DNA from: CAVIQK01 sp963644945
Lineage (GTDB): Bacteria > Bacillota > Clostridia > Christensenellales > DTU072
Length of the DNA: 64,000 bases
Direction: 5' to 3'
Assembly: GCA_963644945.1 (NCBI GenBank)
Contig: CAVIQK010000006.1
Coordinates: 1 to 64,000, forward strand
The notes beneath the pieces were generated by a model that was given only the letters and a program-made list of their open reading frames with translations, made no database searches and was not told the origin of the DNA. Each line of letters opens with the position of its first letter. Within the stretch, counting starts at the first letter, position 1. The position numbers were made by a program, and so were the translations under genes. This document shows, piece after piece, positions 42,916-51,279 of this stretch.

Positions 42916-43728
42916 ATGAAATATAAACTGATAATTTCCGATTTTGACGACACAATTCTCAACAGCCAACTGTCCTATTCACAGTATTTTGCCGACACCG
43001 TAAAACAATTTATAGACGGTGGCGGACATTTTCATATAGCGACGGGCAGAATGACTCCGGGAGTCATAGACTATGCAAGAGATCTAGGACTAAAAGGAAG
43101 ACTCATTACCTATCAAGGCTCGGTTGTCGTTGACGTAGAAACCGGCGAAGTTTTGGAAAATCATGGCTTTTCAGTCGAAAATGCACTCAAAATCACGAGA
43201 TACATTGAGAAAATAGGCTGTTATTTTCACATATATTCCGACAAAAACGTCATCACGCAACAAGCCACCGAATTTACTCGTATATACTCCAATTTCTCAA
43301 AATGCGGAGTAATAGAAACCGTCGGCAAAGTGTCCGACTATATACAAGAGCATTCCCACATCACTCCCAAAATTATGGCAATGACAAATCCCGAAAACGT
43401 CCCATCGCTTATGCAAGAATTAGACAAAGAGTTTTCGGATATAGCGCTAGTCAACACATCCAAAAAGTGGATGGTAGAGATAGTCCCCAAAGGAGTTGAC
43501 AAAGGTATAGCCGCCAAAAATCTTGCCGAATCTCTCGGCATAAAACAAGAAGAAACATTGGCAATAGGCGATTCTCTCAACGATGTTCCCATGATAAAAT
43601 GGGCAGGACTAGGAGTCATCGTTGACAACGGTAGCGACCAAGCCAAACAATTTGCCGATGCGATAGCCCCGTCCAACGACAACGAAGGTGTCGCCTCGAC
43701 AATAAGAAAATACGGAATAGGATTCTAA
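42916..43728 (+). CDS. Cof-type HAD family hydrolase
   Basis: 270 aa. HAD motif I ISDFDDTILNS at the N-terminus (nucleophile and acid Asp), motif II in HIATGRMTPG, the lysine-containing PKGVDKGIAAKNL and motif IV GDSLNDVPMIKWA. The type IIB cap lies between, as in Cof/YidA sugar-phosphate or FMN phosphatases. Substrate unknown. It lies 11 bp after uvrC and 9 bp before hprK, likely in one operon, though a TATAAT at 42900-42905 could give a short separate transcript. Confidence 0.88.
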   Translation: MKYKLIISDFDDTILNSQLSYSQYFADTVKQFIDGGGHFHIATGRMTPGVIDYARDLGLKGRLITYQGSVVVDVETGEVLENHGFSVENALKITRYIEKIGCYFHIYSDKNVITQQATEFTRIYSNFSKCGVIETVGKVSDYIQEHSHITPKIMAMTNPENVPSLMQELDKEFSDIALVNTSKKWMVEIVPKGVDKGIAAKNLAESLGIKQEETLAIGDSLNDVPMIKWAGLGVIVDNGSDQAKQFADAIAPSNDNEGVASTIRKYGIGF

Positions 43729-43737
43729 GAGGTAAAA

Positions 43738-44667
43738 ATGGCGATTAAAATCGAAGAACAAGAGCAACGACTCATCAACACTTTGGAATTTGCCAAAATC
43801 AACGATTTGACGGTTTCGTACCTTGCCGACGAAACACTGTCTATCGTGTCATCGGCGGTCAATAGACCGGGACTTATGCTTGTCGGATATGAAAACGACT
43901 TTGCCGAATTACGTGTCCAAATCATGGGACGAGCCGAGCAAAACTATCTTGCTTCCATTTCGAGAGAAGAAAAAATCGAAAGTCTAGATAGATTCTTTTC
44001 CAAGAACATACCTTGCGTTATTTTATCTCGCAATGCCTACCCCGACGACGATTTTTTGAAAATTGCCAAAAAACGTAAAAAAACCGTACTTGTATCTAAA
44101 AAAATCACATCCGAACTCCAAAACGATCTCACCAGATACCTAGCCGACCTTCTCGCTCCTCGCACCGCATTATCGGGAGTCATGATGGTCATCAACGGTG
44201 TCGGCATAGTGATCACCGGCAAAAGTGGCATAGGCAAATCGGAAACGGCTCTAGAACTACTCCACAGAGGACACAAGTTGGTTGCCGACGATACAATGGA
44301 CGTAGTAAGAGAAGGCGACCGCCTTATAGCCAAAAGTCCCGAGATTATTCGCCACTTTATGGAAATAAGAGGCGTAGGCATCATAGACACCAAAGCCATA
44401 TTCGGAGCAGGTGCCGTCCTAGATTATTCAAGAATTGACCTCATTGTCGAACTCGAAAATTGGGATGCCGAAAAATCTTACGAACGAGTCGGAAGGACAA
44501 GAGAAACCACCGACATTTTGGGAGTAAAGGTTCCCAAACTTCTCATTCCTGTTACCGCAGGAAGGAATTTGGCAGTAGTTTTGGAAATAGCCGCAAGCGA
44601 CTACAATTTGCGTAAATCGGGGCATAACAGTGCCAAAATTTTGGACAAAAGACTGTCGCAACAATAG
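43738..44667 (+). CDS. hprK: HPr kinase/phosphorylase
   Basis: 309 aa. Bifunctional enzyme that phosphorylates or dephosphorylates Ser46 of HPr/Crh, controlling carbon catabolite repression in Firmicutes. Walker A motif GKSGIGKSETALELL near residue 160, the ADDTMDVV segment, and the signature MEIRGVGIIDTKAIFGAGA near 225 are intact. N-terminal regulatory domain present. The HPr-like protein it should modify is encoded two genes downstream. Ribosome-binding site AAGAGG. Confidence 0.95.
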   Translation: MAIKIEEQEQRLINTLEFAKINDLTVSYLADETLSIVSSAVNRPGLMLVGYENDFAELRVQIMGRAEQNYLASISREEKIESLDRFFSKNIPCVILSRNAYPDDDFLKIAKKRKKTVLVSKKITSELQNDLTRYLADLLAPRTALSGVMMVINGVGIVITGKSGIGKSETALELLHRGHKLVADDTMDVVREGDRLIAKSPEIIRHFMEIRGVGIIDTKAIFGAGAVLDYSRIDLIVELENWDAEKSYERVGRTRETTDILGVKVPKLLIPVTAGRNLAVVLEIAASDYNLRKSGHNSAKILDKRLSQQ

Positions 44668-44672
44668 GACCG

Positions 44673-45668
44673 ATGAAGACCGTAGATATAGTAAAAAAAG
44701 ACATTGCGGACGGTGTAAACAGCCTTGACGAAAAATATTATCCCGCATTTCTCGAAGGTGTTTTAAGGGGCAAAGCCGACCTAAATTTAGGCAGAAACGG
44801 TGTAGAATTAGAGATAACCACCGACAACGTTCGCCTTGCGGAAATCGTCGCCAACCTCCTTCTAAAAATGGGTTTTGACGACATTACAATCGAAGAGCAT
44901 GTCAAGAAAACCACAAGGTTTGAAAGGATCTACGTCACGATAGATATGACCGCAAAAGACACGTCGCTACTTTTCAAAAAGTGCAACATGCCACTCACCG
45001 AATATAGCATTCCCGAAGGCTTGTCCGAGGACGTAAAAACAGACTTTTTCGCATCCACCGCTTTTCTCAAAGGACTGTTTTTCGCATCCGGTAGCATATC
45101 GATTCCCGAAACTGCCGAAAGCAAACAAGGCTACCACCTCGAACTACAACTCTCCACCAAAAACGACTGTGAAGAAGTCGTCCAACTCCTCAAATCAACG
45201 GACATCGCCCCTCACGCATCGATAGCAAAACGCAAGAAAAATTTGCCGTATTACATCGAAAGAAAGGACGATTCCCCCGAATTTGCCTACTCGGTATATG
45301 TGAAGTCAAAAGAGGAAATTTCCGATTTTGTAGCAGCCCTCGGTAGCCCCTCTACCGTACTCAACATACAAAAAATTATAATTAGGCGAGAAGAGCGCAA
45401 TCGTGCCAACCGCAAAGAAAATTGTGATATGGCCAACATTGATAGGACGGTAAACGCCAGTACGGAAATTATAATGTGCATAAAGAAAATCGAGCGAGAA
45501 AAGGGACTCAAAAGCCTTCCTTCCCCGCTATACGAAACGGCTATCGCAAGACTTAATAATCCGGAACTTACCCTCAACCAACTACTAGAAGTTCTCAAAG
45601 ATCCCCCCACGAAGTCGGGACTACAACATAGATTACAAAAAATAAAAAGCATCGCAGAAAAACTGTAA
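44673..45668 (+). CDS. whiA: DNA-binding protein WhiA
   Basis: 331 aa. Firmicute WhiA (YvcL): N-terminal LAGLIDADG-like homing-endonuclease-derived domain (FLEGVLRGKADLNLG ... FLKGLFFASGSIS) without the catalytic acids, and a C-terminal helix-turn-helix (SPLYETAIARLNNPELTLNQLL, then PPTKSGLQHRLQKI). In Bacillus it affects cell division and nucleoid behaviour rather than sporulation only. The hprK-whiA-HPr order resembles the conserved hprK/yvcJ-yvcL-crh neighbourhoods; the usual RapZ and YvcK genes are absent here. Confidence 0.93.
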   Translation: MKTVDIVKKDIADGVNSLDEKYYPAFLEGVLRGKADLNLGRNGVELEITTDNVRLAEIVANLLLKMGFDDITIEEHVKKTTRFERIYVTIDMTAKDTSLLFKKCNMPLTEYSIPEGLSEDVKTDFFASTAFLKGLFFASGSISIPETAESKQGYHLELQLSTKNDCEEVVQLLKSTDIAPHASIAKRKKNLPYYIERKDDSPEFAYSVYVKSKEEISDFVAALGSPSTVLNIQKIIIRREERNRANRKENCDMANIDRTVNASTEIIMCIKKIEREKGLKSLPSPLYETAIARLNNPELTLNQLLEVLKDPPTKSGLQHRLQKIKSIAEKL

Positions 45669-45679
45669 GGAGAAGACTT

Positions 45680-45925
45680 ATGCAAGAAGTAAAAATCAAA
45701 GAACGTACCCTAAAAGCCGAAGACTGTGCCGTTATTGCCCAAAAATCCGGACATTTTAGAAGCGACATCCGTCTTATAAAAGGTAGCACCGGTGTCAATG
45801 CCAAAAGCATTATGGGTGTAATTTCTCTCCAAATGAAAAAAGGCGATACCATCTATATCGAAGCACAAGGCATCGACGAAAACGATGCAATCAAAGCCCT
45901 CACCGAAATTTTAGGAAAATATTAA
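45680..45925 (+). CDS. Crh-like HPr protein lacking the PTS histidine
   Basis: 81 aa, normal HPr length. The regulatory Ser46 region is conserved (VNAKSIMGVISLQMKKGD), as is the C-terminal helix (DENDAIKALTEIL). The active-site loop normally GLHARPA is TLKAEDC here, with Lys at the His15 position and Glu/Asp in place of Arg-Pro. It therefore cannot carry the PTS phosphate and should work only through Ser46 phosphorylation by HprK, like Bacillus Crh (where residue 15 is Gln). Strong ribosome-binding site AAGGAGAAG; dnaE starts one base after its stop. Confidence 0.88.
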   Translation: MQEVKIKERTLKAEDCAVIAQKSGHFRSDIRLIKGSTGVNAKSIMGVISLQMKKGDTIYIEAQGIDENDAIKALTEILGKY

Positions 45926-45926
45926 T

Positions 45927-48900
45927 ATGCCGGAAGAAAGACACGGTTTTGTACATCTCCACGTCCATACGGAATATAGTTTGCTCGACGGAGCATGCCG
46001 TTTGACGATGAAAAGAGATCCTACCGAAAAAGAAATAGAAGAAGCGATATCCAAAGGAGTGGATCCCAAAAAAGCCCGCAAAACAAAGACTTTTCATCCC
46101 CTTGTAGATGCCGCAATAGCCAAAGGACAAAATGCCATAGCCGTCACCGACCATGGCAATATGTTTGCAGGCTACAAATTCCTAAACTGTGTAAACGGCG
46201 AACACGGAATCAACGAAAGTCGTAAAGAAGGGGAAAAATTCAACGCAATCATCGGTTGCGAAGTCTATCTTGCGGACGATATAAACAAGCGCTCCGGCAA
46301 AGATGACGACGATGCGGGATCGGGTGGCAATTATACTCACTTAATTTTACTTGCAAAAGATCTCGTAGGCTATCACAACCTATGCAAAATCGTATCCAAA
46401 GGCTACACCGACGGATTTTATTACAAACCCAGAGTCGATCTCAACATAATCGAGCCCCTAAAAGAAGGGCTTATTTGTCTTACAGGCTGTATTGCCGGTA
46501 AAGTCCCAAGACTACTACGTGCCAATCGTTATGACGACGCCAAAGAATTTGCCCTAAAATTAAAAGGACTTTTTGGCGACGATTTTTATATAGAACTCCA
46601 AAATCACGAGTTAGAAGACGAAAAGATAGTACTTCCCTTACTTATAAAACTTGCCAAAGAAATAGGCGTCAAGTGTGTCGCAACCAACGATATTCACTAT
46701 ATAGAAAAAGAAGATTCCGACATGCATAACGCACTCGTTTCCATACGTAGCAAGAGCATGGCTGCCGGTTACAAAGCGAAAGAATATTATATGCGTACCG
46801 AAGAGGAAATGCTCGAAAGATTTAGTTTCTGCAAAGAAGCCGTTTGGAACACCGTAGAAGTAGCCGACAAATGCCACGTCGTACTTCCGGGGAAAGAAAA
46901 TCTTTTGCCCGACTACAATTGCGAAGAAAAGACTCGTCTCGGTATGAATTCGGATGAATATTTGAGATACAAGACCTATGAAGGTCTCAAAATGCGTTAT
47001 GGCGATCCCATTCCCCAAAATGTAATAGACAGAGCCGAAGAAGAACTTCGTGTCGTTATAAGCATGAAATTTTCAAACTACTTTCTAGTTGTTTGGGATT
47101 TTATAAATTGGTCAAAAAGTCATGGCATACCCGTAGGCCCAGGAAGAGGATCTGGTGTCGGCTCGGTTGTAGCGTATGCAATGACAATAACAGACGTCGA
47201 GCCTCTTCAATACGGACTTATATTTGAAAGATTCTTGGCAGAAGGTCGTCCCGACTACCCCGATTTCGATATAGACTTTTGTTGCGAAAGACGGCAAGAA
47301 GTTATAGAGTACGTTTGTGAAAAATACGGTAGAGATTGCACGTGTCGTATAGCGACTTTTGGCTCGCTAAAAGCCAAACAAGCCTTCAAAGATATATGTA
47401 GAGTCTATGGAATTTCCATCGCAGATGTCAACAAAATTTGCAAATATATCCCCGACAAAATTGAAAGATTCGAACACGTTTTGCATGACCATTACGACGA
47501 AAACGGCAACCTTGTAAACTCTCATGTTCAGGAAATCATCGATTTATACAACAACGACGAAACATACAAAAAAATAATGGACATTGTCCAAAAAATCGAC
47601 TCAATGCCCCGTCAACCGGGAATGCACGCAGCAGGTGTCATAATTTGTTGTGGCCCTGTCTCCGATTATGTTCCCCTTGCAGTCAACGAAAATGCATCGA
47701 AAGGCGAACGCAACATTATTACCCAATACGACAAAACCGAAGTTGAGCCGATAGGCCTTCTAAAAATGGACTTTCTAGGGCTTATAACCCTTACCGATAT
47801 ACACAAGGCTTGTATGTATGTCAAAGAAAACTACGGAGTAGATCTCGACTTTTCCAAAATGGGAGTAAACGATCCCGAAGTTTTCAAAATGATAGGCGAG
47901 GGCAAAACCGAAGGTGTGTTCCAGTTAGAAGGTGGCGGAATGACCAAGTTCATGATGGATTTGAAACCGTCCAACATCGAAGACATCATAGCAGGTATAT
48001 CAATGTATCGTCCGGGACCTATGGATCATATTCCGGAGTTTATCCAAAACAAACGTGATCCGTCCAAAATAAAATATGACACACCGGAGTTAGAGCATAT
48101 CCTAAAAGTCACCTACGGCATCATTATATATCAAGAACAAGCCATGCAAATAGCCACCGACCTTGCCGGATATACAATGAAAGAAGCAAACAATTTCCGT
48201 AAAATAATTTCCAAGAAAAAAGCCGACAAAATGGCTGAGCAAAGGGACAAATTCGTTAAGGGTTGCCTAGGTAACAATATAAGCGAGAGCATTGCCAACG
48301 TCATATTTGACAAACTGGAAAGTTTTTGTTCGTATGCATTCAACAAATCGCACGCAGCCGCCTATGCGTATGTCGGTTATAGGACGGCATATCTACGCAG
48401 ATATTACCCCGCCGAGTTATATACCGGCATGCTCAACGACAACCTTACCAATGCGCCCAAAATCGCAAAGTATATAAAAACACTAAAAGGTGTTTTTGAC
48501 ATCCCGTTGCTCCCTCCGGACATCAACGAATCAAAACTTGAATTTTCCACCGACGGCAAAACCGTCAGGTATGGTTTACTCGGAGTCAAAAATGTCGGCA
48601 AGTCCGCAGTCGAATGTATAATTGCCGAGCGTAATCAAAACGGCCCTTATCGTAGTCTTTCGGATTTTGTCATGCGTGCCAACGACTACTCGATAAAGAA
48701 CACAGGTTCGACCATTTCAAGATCGCTAATCGAAAGTTTGATTTATGGCGGAGCCTTCGATTCTTTCGGCTACAATCGTACCACCCTCAATGCCAATCTC
48801 GAAGACATAATAGCCCTAGAAGATAAAGCCCGTAAGGAAAGAGAAAGTCCCCAAATGTCAATTTTCGACATGCTAAGCGATGGCGAACAAGGACCTCAAC

Positions 48901-49685
48901 CTTATACATATACAGTGTGGCCCGAAAACTCCCAAAAAGATATTCTAAAACGAGAAAAAGAAGTACTCGGCATGTTTGTCACAGGCAACCCTCTCGAAGA
49001 GTTCAAAGAAGCATTCGAGCAGTTTACCTTCAATTCCTCAATGATTTCCGATCCCGAAGACGATGCTCCGGAAACAGAAGACGACAGCCAAGACTCTGAA
49101 AAACAATCGACCGACTCCGCCTTTACGGACAATGCGATAGTGACTGTCGGCGGCATGAGAAATGCAGCAGAAGTCAGACGTGACAAAAACGGTAGAACAT
49201 ACTGTTCGTTTACGCTAGACGACTATTACGGCACTTTGGACGTCATGGTTTATTCAAGCACCTACGAAAGATATAAAAATTGCCTTACGGACGAGATTTT
49301 GGCTACCAACGACATGGTGAAAGTCAAAGGACGTCTGTCGATAAGAGAAGGCGAAAAAACCAAAATAATAGCATCAAGGATAGAAGTCTGGAACCTAACC
49401 ACTCCTCACAACCAAACCCAATCTCAACTCACCCCCCAAGAGAATGCAATAGACAAGGATCATAGAGCGGTCTGTATAACTATCGGCGAAAACTTCTCGC
49501 AAGGCGAAAACCTCCAAAATATTCTAAGGAGTCACCCCGGCAACATGCCTGTGTTTATTTCGATAGGCAGACCTAAATATAAGTTCAACGAAACTGTCGG
49601 CAACATAGAAGTCCTTATGAAAGAGTTAAGAGCATTAGTAGGATGGGAAAATGTCAAAATAATAGACGTTTCTTCCGTCAACTAA
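45927..49685 (+). CDS. dnaE: DNA polymerase III subunit alpha (DnaE type)
   Basis: 1252 aa. N-terminal PHP domain (HLHVHTEYSLLDGA, AVTDHGNMFAG) with a ~35-residue Lys/Glu-rich insert between these motifs. The catalytic palm has GPGRGSGVGSVVAYA and PDYPDFDIDFC. Thumb/fingers and HhH region follow, and near residue 1065 an OB domain (TVGGMRNAAEVRRD, CSFTLDDYYGTLDVM) is preceded by an acidic stretch (DPEDDAPETEDD). Firmicutes usually pair DnaE with PolC; this may be DnaE1 or DnaE3. Last gene of the hprK operon. Confidence 0.95.
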   Translation: MPEERHGFVHLHVHTEYSLLDGACRLTMKRDPTEKEIEEAISKGVDPKKARKTKTFHPLVDAAIAKGQNAIAVTDHGNMFAGYKFLNCVNGEHGINESRKEGEKFNAIIGCEVYLADDINKRSGKDDDDAGSGGNYTHLILLAKDLVGYHNLCKIVSKGYTDGFYYKPRVDLNIIEPLKEGLICLTGCIAGKVPRLLRANRYDDAKEFALKLKGLFGDDFYIELQNHELEDEKIVLPLLIKLAKEIGVKCVATNDIHYIEKEDSDMHNALVSIRSKSMAAGYKAKEYYMRTEEEMLERFSFCKEAVWNTVEVADKCHVVLPGKENLLPDYNCEEKTRLGMNSDEYLRYKTYEGLKMRYGDPIPQNVIDRAEEELRVVISMKFSNYFLVVWDFINWSKSHGIPVGPGRGSGVGSVVAYAMTITDVEPLQYGLIFERFLAEGRPDYPDFDIDFCCERRQEVIEYVCEKYGRDCTCRIATFGSLKAKQAFKDICRVYGISIADVNKICKYIPDKIERFEHVLHDHYDENGNLVNSHVQEIIDLYNNDETYKKIMDIVQKIDSMPRQPGMHAAGVIICCGPVSDYVPLAVNENASKGERNIITQYDKTEVEPIGLLKMDFLGLITLTDIHKACMYVKENYGVDLDFSKMGVNDPEVFKMIGEGKTEGVFQLEGGGMTKFMMDLKPSNIEDIIAGISMYRPGPMDHIPEFIQNKRDPSKIKYDTPELEHILKVTYGIIIYQEQAMQIATDLAGYTMKEANNFRKIISKKKADKMAEQRDKFVKGCLGNNISESIANVIFDKLESFCSYAFNKSHAAAYAYVGYRTAYLRRYYPAELYTGMLNDNLTNAPKIAKYIKTLKGVFDIPLLPPDINESKLEFSTDGKTVRYGLLGVKNVGKSAVECIIAERNQNGPYRSLSDFVMRANDYSIKNTGSTISRSLIESLIYGGAFDSFGYNRTTLNANLEDIIALEDKARKERESPQMSIFDMLSDGEQGPQPYTYTVWPENSQKDILKREKEVLGMFVTGNPLEEFKEAFEQFTFNSSMISDPEDDAPETEDDSQDSEKQSTDSAFTDNAIVTVGGMRNAAEVRRDKNGRTYCSFTLDDYYGTLDVMVYSSTYERYKNCLTDEILATNDMVKVKGRLSIREGEKTKIIASRIEVWNLTTPHNQTQSQLTPQENAIDKDHRAVCITIGENFSQGENLQNILRSHPGNMPVFISIGRPKYKFNETVGNIEVLMKELRALVGWENVKIIDVSSVN

Positions 49686-49798
49686 ACTTTCGTCTTGAAT
49701 AGTTTAGATAACTGTGCTAAAATAAAATTGATGTAGATAGTTGCGATATTTGTATCCATAGCAACAAAAAACACTATAAATCGGACGAGTAAAATAAT

Positions 49799-51097
49799 AT
49801 GGCAAAGAAGAATATCCCGTCAAACAAAAAGACGGACGAAGAAAATTCCAAAAAGAATATGACTCTAAGAGAGGTCCTCGATTCGTCGGGAGTGCCTTTC
49901 TGGTGGCAGTTTGACACACCGATTCCCGCTACCGATAGAGAAAGGAAAAAGGCCCTAGAAAGTCTTGAAGACTCCAAAAAGGGAGTCCTTTCGCAATTAG
50001 AAATTTTGCGAGATGCCCGCAATTCTTTGAAGAAAGCCCAAAGAGAAGATATTTTAAATTTTGCCTCCGAAAAGACCGAACAAGCCCGAATAAACAAAGC
50101 GAAAGAAGACATTATCAGGTTCAACGAAGAAAAAATTGTCATCGAACGTGAAAACGAACTTACCGAGAAAGAAAGAGAACTTGCCCTAACCCGGCACGAC
50201 AGAGAACTACGAGAAATCGAACTTGAAAGTAAGCGTCGCCAAGAAGCCATCAAAGAAGAGGTCAAGAATAGGGACAAAGAGATTCGTCGCAAAATCGCCG
50301 GAGTCAACACCGACCTAAAAACCGAAAAAGAGAAACTTCAAGAAATCAAAACCGAAATCGACTTATTGGACGGAGAAAGAGACGAACTTTATCCGCTAAG
50401 GGACAAAATTCAGTCTTATGAGGGCGAACTATATTTAGGCAATTACGATGCCCTAGACGAAGACAATTTGCTTCAAATCTTGTCCGTTTGTCTCTTTGAC
50501 AAGGATGCTCGCCGTTATGTCCTCAACACTCCCAGAATGTATGCCAAAAAGCAAGGCATAACCGTAATCTCCGCAAAAGACGAAGACCTAGAATATCTTT
50601 CGAAAACTTTGAAAAAAACTCTCCCTTCATACATTAATTTGCGGTCAGGTGAAATTCTGTTTGAAAGCGAAAACATAACCTCAATGTATAGAGATGATTA
50701 TGCGACAAAATTCCGTGGAAAAATAAGGTTTTTTGATACCATAGTAGAAAGTTTGAAGACGGAATCTCGCACAATTTTCGAGTTCTTCGACATCAAAAAA
50801 CGTGACGAATATTTTGAAAAATGGCTCACCGTTTTCTCCGTATTCAAAGACACTTATTCTAAAAAAATCTCGGCTCTCACTTATGACGAAAAATGTCGCA
50901 TAGCGCTTAGTTTTATGCTGTACCGAAAAGACGGAATTTCCATCTTTTTTGATCTTAAAGACATGGTCTCATCCGATCTTTACGAGAAATTTGTCGAAGT
51001 TGTCAATTCTCATGCAACCGAAACCACGATTCTCGTTTTGACATCGGACGAAAAAGAAACCTTCAAATTTTTCGACAGCAAATTTTATAAATTCTAG
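49799..51097 (+). CDS. Coiled-coil protein with degenerate ABC-ATPase-like C-terminus
   Basis: 432 aa, not a known named family. Residues ~40-200 are a long charged coiled coil (REDILNFASEKTEQ, ELTEKERELALTRHD, DLKTEKEKLQEIKTEIDLL). From ~240 the order of segments copies an ABC ATPase: LRSGEILFESENITSMY (like tSGEIlfdGkDIt), KFRGKIRFF (Q-loop region), SALTYDEKCRIALSFML (where LSGGEqQRvaIARAL is expected), ISIFFDLKDMVSS (Walker B/D-loop place) and TTILVLTSDEKETFKFFD (H-loop place). Walker A, signature glycines and the catalytic Glu are lost, so it should not hydrolyse ATP. No signal peptide or membrane helix. Confidence 0.55.
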   Translation: MAKKNIPSNKKTDEENSKKNMTLREVLDSSGVPFWWQFDTPIPATDRERKKALESLEDSKKGVLSQLEILRDARNSLKKAQREDILNFASEKTEQARINKAKEDIIRFNEEKIVIERENELTEKERELALTRHDRELREIELESKRRQEAIKEEVKNRDKEIRRKIAGVNTDLKTEKEKLQEIKTEIDLLDGERDELYPLRDKIQSYEGELYLGNYDALDEDNLLQILSVCLFDKDARRYVLNTPRMYAKKQGITVISAKDEDLEYLSKTLKKTLPSYINLRSGEILFESENITSMYRDDYATKFRGKIRFFDTIVESLKTESRTIFEFFDIKKRDEYFEKWLTVFSVFKDTYSKKISALTYDEKCRIALSFMLYRKDGISIFFDLKDMVSSDLYEKFVEVVNSHATETTILVLTSDEKETFKFFDSKFYKF

Positions 51098-51211
51098 AAG
51101 ACTCGCACCATTGTGAGATTTTAATGAAATTTTGCAAAAAATATTTTTATTACAACTTTTTTGTTGCTATTTTCTTTTTTGCGTGATAATATTTTCTTTA
51201 GTTATGCGCTT

Positions 51212-51231
51212 ACACGCACGTATATGCGTGT
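51212..51231. promoter_or_regulatory. Inverted repeat in a cluster of TGCGT/ACGCA motifs
   Basis: ACACGCA / TGCGTGT with a 6-nt centre. Further TGCGT or ACGCA copies lie on both sides (near 51180, 51205, 51250 and 51257), spread between a possible promoter (TTGCTA, 17 nt, TAATAT just upstream) and the ribosome-binding site of the giant lipoprotein gene. This suggests an operator region for an unknown regulator. Confidence 0.5.
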
Positions 51232-51279
51232 TTGCCTAAAACGAATACATGCGTCATACGCAAAAATACAGGAGTCAAA

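Noticed and set aside
49799..51097. SMC/Rad50-type ATPase
   Set aside because: The coiled coil is N-terminal and unpaired, and no Walker A motif exists at either end.
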